Position numbers and translations under genes: made by a program. The notes below the pieces were generated by a model. It made no database searches. It saw only the letters and a program-made list of their open reading frames with translations, and was not told the DNA's origin. From the NCBI GenBank assembly GCA_965199175.1, contig OZ240684.1:868001-932000 (forward strand): a stretch of DNA of 64,000 bases, in the 5' to 3' direction. The DNA is from G963923945 sp965199175. GTDB taxonomy: Bacteria; Pseudomonadota; Alphaproteobacteria; G963923945. Shown in pieces: positions 51,756 through 61,920 of this stretch (positions are counted from its first letter, which is position 1; every line of letters starts with the position of its first letter).

Positions 51756-53078
51756 TCAGGCAGCCTGAACGCCAGGTGCGGAATCCTCAGCCTTAATACC
51801 AGGCTGAGCAACCATCTGACGCCTCAAAATACGCCGCTCTATCTCACCGCGAAAATGACGAATGAGACCCTGAACCGGCCAGGCAGCAGCATCACCCAGC
51901 GCACAGATGGTATGGCCCTCAATCTGGCGGGTCACCTGGTCAAGAACATCAATATCTTCAATGCGCGCATCCCCGGAAACCATACGATCCATCATACGCA
52001 TCAACCAACCAGAACCCTCACGACATGGTGTACATTGTCCACAGGATTCGTGGCGGTAAAAAGCCGATAAACGCGCAATCGCCCGAACAATATCAGTGGT
52101 CTGATCCATGACAATCACCGCTGCTGTGCCAAGACCAGAGCCAACCTGGCGCAGGGAATCAAAATCCATCGCAATATCATTACAGATTGATTGCGGCAAT
52201 AACGGCACCGATGACCCGCCGGGAATAACCGCCAGAAGATTATCCCAGCCACCACGCACACCACCGGCATGAGTCTCAATGAGTTCACGCAAAGGAATAC
52301 CCATTTCCTCCTCAACATTACACGGCTTTTCAACATGGCCGGAAATGCAGAAGATTTTGGTTCCGGTATTGTTATCACTGCCCAAACCGGAAAACCATGC
52401 CGCACCCCGCCTCAGGATAGTCGGCACAACAGCAATACTCTCCACGTTATTGACCGTGGTCGGACATCCATAAAGACCGACATTGGCCGGGAAAGGAGGC
52501 TTAAGACGCGGTTGGCCTTTTTTCCCCTCCAGACTTTCGATCAAAGCCGTCTCCTCACCACAGATATAGGCTCCGGCCCCCAGATGAACATGAAGATCAC
52601 AACACCAACCGGAATGGCAGGCATCATTGCCAAGCAAACCGGCTTCCCGGGCCTCCATAATAGCCTCATTGAGAATGGCTGCCTCGCGGTGAAATTCACC
52701 CCTTACGTATATATAACCGGTTTGCGCACCAATGGCGAAGCATGCCAATAACGCCCCTTCAATCAATTTATGCGGCTCATGGCGCAGAATATCACGATCT
52801 TTACAGGTCCCGGGTTCCCCCTCATCGGCATTGATGACTAAATAATGCGGTCGGCCATCAGAATTTTTAGGCATAAAAGACCATTTCACACCGGTAGCAA
52901 AACCAGCCCCCCCGCGTCCGCGTAAACCGCTCTGTTTAACCTCGTTGATGATCCATTCGCGTCCCCTGGCTAACAAATTTTTGGTTCCCCGCCAATCGCC
53001 CCGCCGACGAGCTGCGGCCAAATGCCAACCCTTAAAACCATAAAGATTAGAAAAAATACGATCTGTATCGCTTAACAT
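51756..53078 (-). CDS. nuoF: NADH-quinone oxidoreductase subunit F
   Basis: NADH- and FMN-binding subunit of complex I, 440 residues. FMN/NADH motifs GLRGRGGAGFATGVKW and NADEGEPGTCKDRDI, and the [4Fe-4S] N3 ligands in SCGQCTPCREGSGW with the distal cysteine in HTICALGDA. The ATG immediately follows the nuoE stop. Confidence 0.97.
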   Translation of the reverse strand: MLSDTDRIFSNLYGFKGWHLAAARRRGDWRGTKNLLARGREWIINEVKQSGLRGRGGAGFATGVKWSFMPKNSDGRPHYLVINADEGEPGTCKDRDILRHEPHKLIEGALLACFAIGAQTGYIYVRGEFHREAAILNEAIMEAREAGLLGNDACHSGWCCDLHVHLGAGAYICGEETALIESLEGKKGQPRLKPPFPANVGLYGCPTTVNNVESIAVVPTILRRGAAWFSGLGSDNNTGTKIFCISGHVEKPCNVEEEMGIPLRELIETHAGGVRGGWDNLLAVIPGGSSVPLLPQSICNDIAMDFDSLRQVGSGLGTAAVIVMDQTTDIVRAIARLSAFYRHESCGQCTPCREGSGWLMRMMDRMVSGDARIEDIDVLDQVTRQIEGHTICALGDAAAWPVQGLIRHFRGEIERRILRRQMVAQPGIKAEDSAPGVQAA

Positions 53079-53747
53079 TTAGTGCCTCTTCCCGGCATTT
53101 CCGGATTTCGATGATCGTATCGACGACCTGCCTTTACGGCGGGTTTTCACTGGTTCACTGGTTTTCATCGGTTCACTGGAGGAGCGGGCCGACTGAGGAC
53201 CCGGTTCAGCCGGACGACCTTGCTCAAACCCGCGCAAGACTTCTTCTATCCTGTCAGGATTTAAATCCTCGTAATAATCCTGATTGATCTTAACCACCGG
53301 TGCATTAACACATGCACCAAGGCATTCAACCTCGCCCAGGCTGTAAGCACCATCACGCGATACGCCACCAGGCGCAATCCCCAATACATTCTGGCAGCGT
53401 TCAATAATATCCCCGGAGCCACGCAACCAACACGGCGTGGTCGTACAAACCTCAACATGCTGGCGTCCCACCGGTCGAAGATTATACATAGAGTAAAAAC
53501 TCGCGACCTCATAAACCCGCATGCTCGGCATACCAAGAAGTTCTGCCACATGATCCATCGCCGCCCGGGATAACCAACCGCCATTTTGTTGCTGCGCCAA
53601 TGTCAGCAACGGCATCACAGCACTTTGGCGATGCTGGTCCGGATAACGCCGTAAGATACCGGGAATCAGACTTTTGGCTTTTGTCCCGAAAGTAAACCGT
53701 TTTGGTTGTAAAGAGTCCGGGGCCGGGATTTTGTGAGGCATATCCAT
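53079..53747 (-). CDS. nuoE: NADH-quinone oxidoreductase subunit E
   Basis: [2Fe-2S] subunit of the NADH module, 222 residues from ATG 53747 (TTG at 53762 is in frame). Thioredoxin-like fold with cluster ligands in CTTTPCWLRG and GEVECLGACVNAP. After about residue 180 comes a basic low-complexity tail (EPMKTSEPVKTRRKGRS) encoded by short direct repeats near 53140-53185. A C-terminal extension is common in alphaproteobacterial NuoE, but its sequence here looks locally expanded. Confidence 0.95.
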   Translation of the reverse strand: MDMPHKIPAPDSLQPKRFTFGTKAKSLIPGILRRYPDQHRQSAVMPLLTLAQQQNGGWLSRAAMDHVAELLGMPSMRVYEVASFYSMYNLRPVGRQHVEVCTTTPCWLRGSGDIIERCQNVLGIAPGGVSRDGAYSLGEVECLGACVNAPVVKINQDYYEDLNPDRIEEVLRGFEQGRPAEPGPQSARSSSEPMKTSEPVKTRRKGRSSIRSSKSGNAGKRH

Positions 53748-53758
53748 GTCATGTGCTC

Positions 53759-54937
53759 TCAACGATCAATTTCGCCAAAAACAATATCAAGACTGCCGAT
53801 AATTGCCACCATATCAGCCAGCATATGCCCTTTAGACAGAAAATCAGATGCCTGTAACAGAGCAAATCCAGGCGCACGAATTTTGCATCGGTAGGGCTTG
53901 TTGCCACCATCAGCAACCAAATAAACCCCAAATTCACCTTTGGGAGCCTCAACAGCAGCATAAACCTCACCTGCCGGAACCCGATACCCTTCGGTATAAA
54001 GCTTAAAATGATGGATTAAAGATTCCATCGAATCTTTCATGTCATCGCGTCTGGGTGGGGCAATTTTACCATCTTCACAAAAAACCGGACCATCAGGCAT
54101 TTTTTCCAAAACCTGATGAATAATCCGACAGCTTTGGCGCATCTCCTCAACACGTACCAAATAGCGATCAAAACAATCACCATTCTTGCCAACCGGAACA
54201 TCAAAATCGATCTCACCATACGCATCATAGGGCTGAGACCGCCGCAAATCCCATGCAACCCCCGAAGCCCGCAAACACGGACCGGAAAAACCCCAATCAC
54301 AGGCATCACGAGCCTCAATAACCCCGATATCGACCGAGCGTTGACGGAAAATACGATTGTCATTGAGAAGCCCCTCAATATCATCAACCAATCGGGGAAA
54401 ACGCTCAGCAAAACTGAATATATCTTCAGATAAACCAGAGGGTAAATCCCGATAAACCCCGCCAGGACGGAAATAGGCTGCATGCATGCGGGAACCCGAA
54501 ACACGCTCATAAAATTCCATTAAAATCTCCCGCTCCTCAAACATCCAGAGAAACGGTGTCATCGCCCCAACATCCATCGCGAATGTCGAGATATTGAGAC
54601 AATGATTGAGAATGCGGGTGATCTCGCTGAATAAAACGCGGATATATTGAGCACGCAGCGGGGCTTCTATACCCAAAAGCCGCTCAACAGCAAGAGCATA
54701 CGCATGCTCCTGACACATTGGGGAAACATAATCCAGACGATCAAAATACGGAACGGCCTGAAGATACGTCTTGTGCTCAATCAGCTTTTCGGTACCGCGA
54801 TGCAAAAGACCGATATGAGGGTCAGCACGTTCGACAATTTCCCCATCAAGTTCGAGAACCAGGCGCAAAACACCATGAGCCGCCGGATGTTGAGGGCCAA
54901 AATTCAGGCTATAATTCTCAATGCGCCGCTCACTCAT
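53759..54937 (-). CDS. nuoD: NADH-quinone oxidoreductase subunit D
   Basis: 49-kDa-type subunit forming the quinone-binding cavity with NuoB. 392 residues. Motifs: LNFGPQHPAAHGVLRLV at the N-terminus with the quinone-site His, YFDRLDYVSPMCQEHAYALAVE, and GEFGVYLVADGGNKPYRCKIRAP. Overlaps nuoC by 4 bp. Confidence 0.97.
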   Translation of the reverse strand: MSERRIENYSLNFGPQHPAAHGVLRLVLELDGEIVERADPHIGLLHRGTEKLIEHKTYLQAVPYFDRLDYVSPMCQEHAYALAVERLLGIEAPLRAQYIRVLFSEITRILNHCLNISTFAMDVGAMTPFLWMFEEREILMEFYERVSGSRMHAAYFRPGGVYRDLPSGLSEDIFSFAERFPRLVDDIEGLLNDNRIFRQRSVDIGVIEARDACDWGFSGPCLRASGVAWDLRRSQPYDAYGEIDFDVPVGKNGDCFDRYLVRVEEMRQSCRIIHQVLEKMPDGPVFCEDGKIAPPRRDDMKDSMESLIHHFKLYTEGYRVPAGEVYAAVEAPKGEFGVYLVADGGNKPYRCKIRAPGFALLQASDFLSKGHMLADMVAIIGSLDIVFGEIDR

Positions 54938-55590
54938 GATGACATATCATCACCATCTGCCCGGGTTGCTTTTTCATCTCCGGGCAGAGGAACACCTTCC
55001 CACGGACTGTCAAAATCAAAACTGCGAAACTCTTGAGTCAAATTGACCGGTTCGTAAACAACGCTTTTTTTCTCATCATCATAACGAACCTCCAAATAAC
55101 CGGTGAGTGGAAAATCCTTACGCAAGGGGTGGCCTTCAAAACCGTAATCGGTCAGCAGACGGCGCAAATCCGGATGACCAGAGAAACGAATTCCATACAA
55201 ATCCCAGGCTTCTCTCTCATACCAGGCGGCTGATGAAAATACCCCGATTGCACTGGGAACCGCCTCATCTTCACGCACCGCTAATTTAACGCGAATCCGC
55301 AAATTCTGGGATAGGCTGAGAAGATGATAAACCAACTCAAAACGTTTCTCACGCTCCGGATAGTCAGTGCCGCAGATATCAACCAGCACCTTAAACGCAC
55401 AGGCAGGATCATCACGCAGGACCGTCAAAACACGCAAACTATGTTCCGGATCGGTCCAGAGTGTCATCTCGCCATGGGAAAAGACCGTCTCGCCCAACCC
55501 GTCACCAAGAAAAGACGACAAACGCTCAGCCAGATCTTCCAGACCGGGATCCGCCCCAACGCTGTTCATCTGATCAATTCCATTGCTCAT
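54934..55590 (-). CDS. nuoC: NADH-quinone oxidoreductase subunit C
   Basis: 30-kDa-type subunit of complex I, 218 residues, separate from NuoD (not the fused NuoCD of enterics). Core: CAFKVLVDICGTDYPERE, the signature WYEREAWDLYGIRFSGHPDLRRLL and GFEGHPLRKDFPLTGY. Start ATG at 55590, with a GGAG three bases upstream; an internal ATG at residue 8 is possible. Confidence 0.96.
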   Translation of the reverse strand: MSNGIDQMNSVGADPGLEDLAERLSSFLGDGLGETVFSHGEMTLWTDPEHSLRVLTVLRDDPACAFKVLVDICGTDYPEREKRFELVYHLLSLSQNLRIRVKLAVREDEAVPSAIGVFSSAAWYEREAWDLYGIRFSGHPDLRRLLTDYGFEGHPLRKDFPLTGYLEVRYDDEKKSVVYEPVNLTQEFRSFDFDSPWEGVPLPGDEKATRADGDDMSS

Positions 55591-55619
55591 ATCTCCATCT
55601 TACTATCCAGCCTTACTAT

Positions 55620-56141
55620 TCAGCGACGTATAAAACCGGTCCGGCGAATTTTTTTCTGTAGCTGGAGAACCCCATACAGCAATGCTTCGGCAGTCGGAGG
55701 GCAGCCGGGAACATAGACATCAACCGGAACAATACGGTCACAACCACGCACCACAGAATAAGAATAATGGTAATACCCACCGCCATTGGCACAACTCCCC
55801 ATCGAAATAACCCAGCGCGGCTCAGCCATCTGGTCGTAAACCTTGCGCAAAGCAGGAGCCATTTTATTGGTCAAAGTACCCGCAACAATCATCACATCAG
55901 ACTGGCGGGGACTCGGACGAAACACTACCCCAAAACGATCAAAATCATAGCGGCTGGCTGCTGATTGCATCATCTCAACCGCACAACAAGCCAGGCCAAA
56001 ACTCATCGGCCAAAGAGAACCACTACGCGCCCAGCCAACCAACCGGTCAAGCTGAGTAATGGCAAACCCCCTCTCTTGCAAAATACCGGTTATAGGATCA
56101 AATTTCCCGGTATGTCTGGGGATTCGAGAAGACTGATCCAT
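55620..56141 (-). CDS. nuoB: NADH-quinone oxidoreductase subunit B
   Basis: Carries cluster N2, the last electron carrier before quinone. About 173 residues from ATG 56141; a longer form from 56156 or 56177 would overlap nuoA. The N2 ligands lie in GLACCAVEMMQ, in SMGSCANGGGYYHYSY and in DVYVPGCPPTAEAL. A ribosome-binding site (GGGAG) sits within the end of nuoA, so translation is probably coupled. Confidence 0.96.
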   Translation of the reverse strand: MDQSSRIPRHTGKFDPITGILQERGFAITQLDRLVGWARSGSLWPMSFGLACCAVEMMQSAASRYDFDRFGVVFRPSPRQSDVMIVAGTLTNKMAPALRKVYDQMAEPRWVISMGSCANGGGYYHYSYSVVRGCDRIVPVDVYVPGCPPTAEALLYGVLQLQKKIRRTGFIRR

Positions 56142-56146
56142 CAAAT

Positions 56147-56512
56147 TTACTCCCATTCCAAAGCACCTTTGCGCCATTCATAGATGAAACCAACTGTGAG
56201 AATGATCAGAAAAATGACCATCGACCAAAAACCAGCCACCCCCAATTCACCCAGAGAGACCGCCCAGGGAAATAAAAACGCAACCTCAAGATCAAAAATA
56301 ATAAAGAGCAGAGCAACCAGGTAAAAACGCACGTCAAAACGTCCCCGGCTATCAGAAAAAGGATCAAAGCCACATTCATATGGTGATAATTTCTCACTAT
56401 CTGGATTCTGGGGTGATGCCAGCCAGGAAGCAATAACGATCACGGTCCCCAAGCCAAAAGACAGAAGAAAAAAGACCAGAATTGGCACATATTCGGAAAG
56501 TTCAAATTCCAT
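56147..56512 (-). CDS. nuoA: NADH-quinone oxidoreductase subunit A
   Basis: First gene of the nuo operon. 121 residues from the ATG at 56512 (the open frame continues to 56578). Three helices and the signature loop KLSPYECGFDPFSDSRGRFDVRF-type (here SPYECGFDP and RFDVRFYLVALLFIIFDLEV) are present. The downstream genes follow with small gaps or overlaps, interrupted only by the ORF between nuoK and nuoL. Confidence 0.96.
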   Translation of the reverse strand: MEFELSEYVPILVFFLLSFGLGTVIVIASWLASPQNPDSEKLSPYECGFDPFSDSRGRFDVRFYLVALLFIIFDLEVAFLFPWAVSLGELGVAGFWSMVIFLIILTVGFIYEWRKGALEWE

Positions 56513-56856
56513 AGTCTCAAACCTAAGGTTAGCAACAGCGATTTTCCAAAACGACGCCAAATATGACAGATATGACAAGACCAGCCAGACAATACAGTGA
56601 TCCGGACACTCTATTGATAAAGCAAAAGTTATTTATGTAATCTCAATTTATGTCATTATTTCAATTTATATCATTGAATAATCAATCAATGCAAAGCGGC
56701 ACAGATCACGTTAAAAAAAATACACGTCAACAAGAAAATACATGTCAACAAAGCATATGAGTGAGAAACAGTCTGACCATCGGTTGATTTGCGTGATCTT
56801 CTCCCGTTATGAAATATTCTCTCGTTATGAAATATCCGCCAGAAATTTAGTTGTTT
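56513..56856. other. Divergent promoter region of nuoA and the ATP12 gene
   Basis: 344 bp between divergent genes, where the promoter of the whole nuo operon must lie. It is AT-rich and contains short repeats: CAATTTAT(G/A)TCATT twice at 56642-56675, a TACACGTCAACAAGAAAA / TACATGTCAACAAAG pair near 56730, and TCTCGTTATGAAATAT-like copies at 56807-56836. No promoter could be identified with confidence. Confidence 0.4.
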
Positions 56857-57594
56857 ATGAGAAAATCACCGAATTCACAACCTCAGCATAGCGCGATACA
56901 TGTAACGATCCATTGTTCTCAAAGTGATCGAAAATACTCTGTCTTACGTAATGGTATCCCTGTCAAAACACCCCGTAAACGTGATATCCTCCTTCCCAAC
57001 CGGGCATTGGCCGAAGCACTGGCAGACGAATGGCGGAACCAGGGCAAAACCATAAACCCGGCTGATATGCCGCTTACCGCTCTTGCCAACACCGCTCTTG
57101 ATCATACGGCGACCAACCGCGAAACGATTCTTGATACCCTGATCTCTTACGCCAATCATGATCTTCTCTGCTACATTGTTGATAAGCCCCAGGAATTGGC
57201 AAGCCGCCAACATGCCCTATGGCAACCGATACATGATTGGGTAAACAACACCTACACTATACAACTAAAAATCACTTCCGGTCTCACCCCCATTCCACAA
57301 CCGCCGGATTCATTGGCGCATTTGCGATCAATCGCAGCTGCATATCATGATATGATATTAACCGGATTTGGTGTGGTGGTGACCGCAACCGGTTCTTTTT
57401 TATTGGGTCTTTGTCTGATTGAAAACCATATTGACAGCCAGATGGCTTTTACCCTTTCCCATCTTGAAGAGACCTATCACGCTGAACAATGGGGGAAAAA
57501 TCCAGAAATGGAAACCCGCCATAAAATGATTGCCAAAGACATTGAGCATGCGTCACATTTCTTGAGGCTTTGCAGATTGGATGATATCGGTTAA
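56857..57594 (+). CDS. ATP12-family F1-ATPase assembly chaperone
   Basis: A 245-residue protein related to mitochondrial Atp12, which protects the F1 alpha subunit before assembly; alphaproteobacteria carry the bacterial homologue. Motifs: KYSVLRNGIPVKTPRKRDILLPNRALAEALADEW-type start (seen as VLRNGIPVKTP and LAEALADEWRNQG), MPLTALANTALD, and HALWQPIHDW. The C-terminal part ends SHLEETYHAEQWGKNPE. Start is taken as ATG 56857; a TTG at 56851 is in frame. It leads the pccB-pccA group. Confidence 0.88.
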   Translation: MRKSPNSQPQHSAIHVTIHCSQSDRKYSVLRNGIPVKTPRKRDILLPNRALAEALADEWRNQGKTINPADMPLTALANTALDHTATNRETILDTLISYANHDLLCYIVDKPQELASRQHALWQPIHDWVNNTYTIQLKITSGLTPIPQPPDSLAHLRSIAAAYHDMILTGFGVVVTATGSFLLGLCLIENHIDSQMAFTLSHLEETYHAEQWGKNPEMETRHKMIAKDIEHASHFLRLCRLDDIG

Positions 57595-57704
57595 ACGAAG
57601 CATCCGTATTGTGTTATCTCTTGAGGTCCTGGCTGTGGGTCTTGGTTGTATCGGTCCCGATCAATCGCCAGGCAGTACCGCATTAAGCCCGGGAAAAGTA
57701 TTTT

Positions 57705-59237
57705 ATGCATGAAATTATCCGTAAACTTGAAGAAAAACGCGAACGTGCCCGCCAGGGCGGAGGGCAACGCCGTATTGATACCCAGCATAAGAAAGGCAAA
57801 CTCACCGCCCGTGAGCGCATCGAATTGCTGCTTGACCCTGGTTCCTTTGAAGAATGGGATATGTTTGTCGAGCATCGCTGCAATGATTTTGGTATGGATC
57901 AACAATCCATCCCCGGCGATGGCGTTGTTACCGGCTATGGGACCATCAATGGCCGGTTGGTGTTCCTGTTCAGCCAGGATTTCACAGTCTTTGGCGGCTC
58001 TTTATCAGAAGCACATGGCGAGAAAATTGCCAAAATCATGGATAAGGCGTTGCAAGTCGGGGCTCCGGTTATCGGCCTGAATGACTCCGGTGGCGCACGC
58101 ATTCAGGAAGGTGTTGCCTCACTGGCCGGATATGCTGAGGTTTTCACCCGCAATGTCAAAGCATCCGGTGTCATCCCCCAAATTTCAGTCATCATGGGTC
58201 CATGTGCTGGCGGTGCGGTGTATTCACCAGCCATGACTGATTTCATCTTTATGGTTCGTGATACATCATATATGTTCGTCACCGGACCGGATGTTGTCAA
58301 AACAGTCACCCATGAAGAAGTCACCCATGAAGAATTGGGTGGTGCCAAAACCCATACCGGGAAATCATCGGTTGCCGATTTGGCTTTTGACAATGATGTC
58401 GAGGCCCTCCTTAACCTCCGTCGTTTTATGGGTTTTCTCCCGGCCTCTAATAAAGAAGACCCGCCGATCCGTGACTGTTCAGACCCTGCTGACCGGGCAG
58501 AAATGTCGTTGGATACCCTGGCCCCGGATAATCCAAATAAGCCCTATGATATGAAAGAGCTCATCCTCAAAGTCGTTGATGATGGCGATTTTTTTGAAAT
58601 TCAACCCGATTTTGCCGCCAATATTTTGGTCGGTTTTGGCCGCATGCAGGGAGCACCGGTGGGTTTTGTTGCCAATCAGCCGATGGTTCTGGCTGGTTGT
58701 CTGGATATTGATTCGGCCCGTAAAGGATCCCGATTCGTCCGTTTTTGTGATTGCTTCAATATCCCTATCGTGACATTCGTCGATGTTCCTGGTTTTCTGC
58801 CGGGAACGGCCCAGGAATATGGCGGCATCATCAAGCATGGTGCGAAGTTATTGTTCGCCTTCACTGAAGCGACTGTGCCTAAAATTACTGTCATCACCCG
58901 TAAAGCCTATGGTGGGGCCTATGATGTCATGAGTTCAAAACATTTGCATGGCGATGTTAACTTTGCCTGGCCATCAGCTGAAATCGCCGTCATGGGACCA
59001 AAAGGAGCGGTAGAAATTATTTTCCGTCAGGAAATCGGTGATGCAGAAAAACTGGATATGCGCACCCAGGAATATCGGGAAAAATTTGCCAACCCGTTCA
59101 TTGCCGGACGACGTGGCTTTATTGATGATGTCATTATGCCGCATGCGACACGCAAGCGTTTATGCCGTTCTCTGGCAATGCTGCGCGGTAAGAAAATCGA
59201 AAACCCCTGGAAAAAACATGACAACATTCCCCTGTAG
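57705..59237 (+). CDS. pccB: Propionyl-CoA carboxylase beta (carboxyltransferase) subunit
   Basis: Transfers carboxyl from biotin to propionyl-CoA, giving methylmalonyl-CoA. 510 residues with the crotonase-type halves. The acyl-CoA site includes GGSLSEAHGEKI, NDSGGARIQEGV and GPCAGGAVYSPAMTD. The biotin site includes VDVPGFLPGTAQEYGGIIKHGAK and KAYGGAYDVM. In that last motif the residue known to discriminate acyl-CoA chain is Asp, matching propionyl- rather than acetyl-CoA carboxylases. Followed 134 bp later by pccA. Confidence 0.95.
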   Translation: MHEIIRKLEEKRERARQGGGQRRIDTQHKKGKLTARERIELLLDPGSFEEWDMFVEHRCNDFGMDQQSIPGDGVVTGYGTINGRLVFLFSQDFTVFGGSLSEAHGEKIAKIMDKALQVGAPVIGLNDSGGARIQEGVASLAGYAEVFTRNVKASGVIPQISVIMGPCAGGAVYSPAMTDFIFMVRDTSYMFVTGPDVVKTVTHEEVTHEELGGAKTHTGKSSVADLAFDNDVEALLNLRRFMGFLPASNKEDPPIRDCSDPADRAEMSLDTLAPDNPNKPYDMKELILKVVDDGDFFEIQPDFAANILVGFGRMQGAPVGFVANQPMVLAGCLDIDSARKGSRFVRFCDCFNIPIVTFVDVPGFLPGTAQEYGGIIKHGAKLLFAFTEATVPKITVITRKAYGGAYDVMSSKHLHGDVNFAWPSAEIAVMGPKGAVEIIFRQEIGDAEKLDMRTQEYREKFANPFIAGRRGFIDDVIMPHATRKRLCRSLAMLRGKKIENPWKKHDNIPL

Positions 59238-59371
59238 ATACTTCAGTTTATCGTTATTCTTGTTTTCTCAATACAGGGCCTTTTGATGCGTCATCATCCC
59301 GCCCGACAGAAAAGAGTAACAGCGTCATCATCGTTTGATTTGTTTGATTTTTTATTGGATCTATCGCGACC

Positions 59372-61357
59372 ATGTTTTCCAAAATCCTGATTGCTAACCG
59401 GGGCGAAATCGCTTGCCGGATCATTCGTACCGCCCGAAAAATGGGTATCAAAACTGTCGCCGTCTGTTCAGAAGCTGACATTGATGCCGTGCATGTACGT
59501 ATGGCTGATCAATATGTCGTCATCGGGCCGCCGCCGAGTACCGAAAGTTATCTCCAGGCAGAACGTATCCTCCAGGCAATGAAAGATACCGGTGCTGAAG
59601 CAGTCCATCCTGGTTATGGTTTTTTATCTGAAAATGCCGCCTTTGCCAAAGCAGTTGACAAAGCCGGGCTGGCTTTCATCGGGCCTCCTCCCAAAGCCAT
59701 CGCCGCCATGGGTGACAAAATCGAATCCAAAAAATTGGCAGACAAAGCCGGGGTGAATACCATCCCCGGCCATATGGGAATCATAAAAGATACCGGGGAA
59801 ACCATCCAGGTTGCTAACGATATCGGATATCCGGTCATGATCAAAGCCTCAGCCGGTGGTGGCGGCAAAGGTATGCGGGTAGCCTATAATGATGACGAAG
59901 CGCGTGAAGGGTTTCAATCGGCACGCAATGAAGCACAATCAAGTTTCGGCGATGACCGGATATTTGTCGAAAAATTTATCGAACAACCACGCCATATTGA
60001 GATTCAGATTCTCGCCGATAGCCATGGAAATACGGTTTATCTGGGTGAGCGCGAATGTTCGATTCAACGTCGTCATCAAAAAGTCATTGAAGAAGCACCC
60101 AGCCCCTTTGTGACTCCCAAGATGCGCAAACAAATGGGTGAACAAGCAGTCGCTTTGGCCAAAGCGGTCGACTATCACTCCGCCGGTACGGTCGAGTTGG
60201 TCGCCGGAGCCGATAAGAATTTTTATTTCCTGGAAATGAATACGCGTCTGCAAGTCGAGCACCCGGTCACTGAATTGGTCACCGGGCTGGATTTGGTCGA
60301 ATGGATGATTCGCATCGCTGCTGGCGAAAAATTACCGTTTGACCAGGATCAGATCACCCTGAACGGCTGGGCATTAGAAGCCCGTATTTATGCCGAAGAC
60401 CCAACACGTAATTTCCTGCCCAGCATTGGTCGGCTGGTCAAATACCAGGAACCTGAAGGTCAGGGAATTCGAGTCGATTCCGGGGTCAGCGAAGGATCTG
60501 ATATCAGCATGTTCTACGATCCAATGATTGCGAAGCTCTGCAGCTTTGCCGACCATCGAAACGACGCAATTACCCGCATGCGCATGGCCCTTGATGAATA
60601 TTATATACGTGGCCCCAGACATAATATCGCTTTCCTTTCTGACCTGATGTGCCACCCTCGATTCATTGCCGGTGACCTGACAACCAATTTTATCGCTGAA
60701 GAATATCATGATGGTTTTCATGGGGCTGAAATCACCGCCGGGGAACGTGATCTTTTAACTGCTGTTGCGACATTCATCCATTTGCGGGTCATGTCCCGGG
60801 CTGCAACAATCACAGGCCAATTACCCGGACATGAACGCGTCATTGGCCATGATTGGGTGGTCATTGAGGGAGAAACACATACTGCGGTGACCGCCTCCCC
60901 GATCAAAGATCAAGGATACACAATCAGCCTTAAGGATAAGGTTTTCTCTTTGTGCAGCGATTGGCAGTTAGGGATGACTCATTTTCGGGCCGTGATTGAT
61001 CAGAATCCTCTTGTGGTACAAATTGAGCGCACTGGCCCTCATTACCGGCTCATGCGCGGTGGCGGTATCCTCAACGTGATGGTTCTGACAAAGCACCAGG
61101 CCGATTTGCAAAAATTCATGCCCACCAAAAAAATCGCCGATATGTCTGATTATCTTCTTTCGCCGATGCCTGGTCTGCTGGTATCGGTCGCCGTTGAAGT
61201 GGGTCAGGACGTACAAGCCGGCGATCAGTTGGCGGTTGTCGAAGCCATGAAAATGGAAAATGTCCTGCGCGCTGAGCACGACGGGACGGTTCAATCCATC
61301 GAAGCTGAAGCGGGCCAAAGCCTGGAAGTCGACCAGCCGATTTTGCGGATTTCGTGA
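59372..61357 (+). CDS. pccA: Propionyl-CoA carboxylase alpha (biotin carboxylase and carrier) subunit
   Basis: ATP-dependent biotin carboxylase, 661 residues. Biotin carboxylase domain at 1-445: KILIANRGEIACRIIRTARK, ATP-grasp loop ASAGGGGKGMRVA, and RECSIQRRHQKVIEEAP-type (here GERECSIQRRHQKVIEE). A BT-type linker domain follows, then the biotinyl domain (from about 590) with the biotin site VVEAMKMENVL. With PccB it forms the holoenzyme; BirA at 40200-40985 would biotinylate the lysine. The methylmalonyl-CoA epimerase in the window continues the pathway. Confidence 0.96.
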   Translation: MFSKILIANRGEIACRIIRTARKMGIKTVAVCSEADIDAVHVRMADQYVVIGPPPSTESYLQAERILQAMKDTGAEAVHPGYGFLSENAAFAKAVDKAGLAFIGPPPKAIAAMGDKIESKKLADKAGVNTIPGHMGIIKDTGETIQVANDIGYPVMIKASAGGGGKGMRVAYNDDEAREGFQSARNEAQSSFGDDRIFVEKFIEQPRHIEIQILADSHGNTVYLGERECSIQRRHQKVIEEAPSPFVTPKMRKQMGEQAVALAKAVDYHSAGTVELVAGADKNFYFLEMNTRLQVEHPVTELVTGLDLVEWMIRIAAGEKLPFDQDQITLNGWALEARIYAEDPTRNFLPSIGRLVKYQEPEGQGIRVDSGVSEGSDISMFYDPMIAKLCSFADHRNDAITRMRMALDEYYIRGPRHNIAFLSDLMCHPRFIAGDLTTNFIAEEYHDGFHGAEITAGERDLLTAVATFIHLRVMSRAATITGQLPGHERVIGHDWVVIEGETHTAVTASPIKDQGYTISLKDKVFSLCSDWQLGMTHFRAVIDQNPLVVQIERTGPHYRLMRGGGILNVMVLTKHQADLQKFMPTKKIADMSDYLLSPMPGLLVSVAVEVGQDVQAGDQLAVVEAMKMENVLRAEHDGTVQSIEAEAGQSLEVDQPILRIS

Positions 61358-61857
61358 GAATCTCAGCACCTGTGTGGTCGTATTCACATGAGTATTCACA
61401 TTGTGGGGCTTTTCAAAGTGGGTCTTTTCAAAAAAACCCAGAAAAACAGGAAAATATTTGCGCTTTTTTTCGCCGGAGATTTTTGAAAGTCGATCAAATG
61501 ACATTCGCGAAACATAAATGTAATCAACACCAGATTGTGCCAGCAGGAGCGCGGCCATATAACCAAATACCGCTACACTTGATCGCCTGTTTGCAAAATA
61601 GCTACGATTGAACCCTGGATTTTGTATCCGGGACGCATTCAGCCACCCTCTCCCTTAACCTGGTCCTTTCCGAAAATGCGGAAGAAACGATCTTATCCAG
61701 GGAGAAGATCACATCCGATAGCGGACTCAGTTTGAAATTTCTTTTTTTAATGAAACAGGCAGTTGCCTGATATCGCGCCTTACAGGATATTACGCCTTAG
61801 TAAGTCTGATTAGTAAGTCTGACAGGCTTCACATCCAAGCCGCTCAGTATTGCCGGC
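61358..61857. other. Gene-free stretch after pccA
   Basis: No coding frame is supported. A pair of TTAGTAAGTCTGA repeats lies at 61796-61821. The rest is unremarkable. Confidence 0.4.
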
Positions 61858-61903
61858 CAATAAAAAAGACTCTCCATAAGACCATCTCATGGACCAGAGA
61901 GTC
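61858..61903 (-). terminator. Intrinsic terminator of the cytochrome P460 gene
   Basis: On the minus strand GACTCTC pairs with GAGAGTC (61897-61903 with 61868-61874), and an inner CCAT/ATGG pair extends the structure. The stem is followed by TTTTTTAT. It lies 17 bp beyond the P460 stop codon. Confidence 0.85.
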
Positions 61904-61920
61904 AGCCAATATGAGAACCC

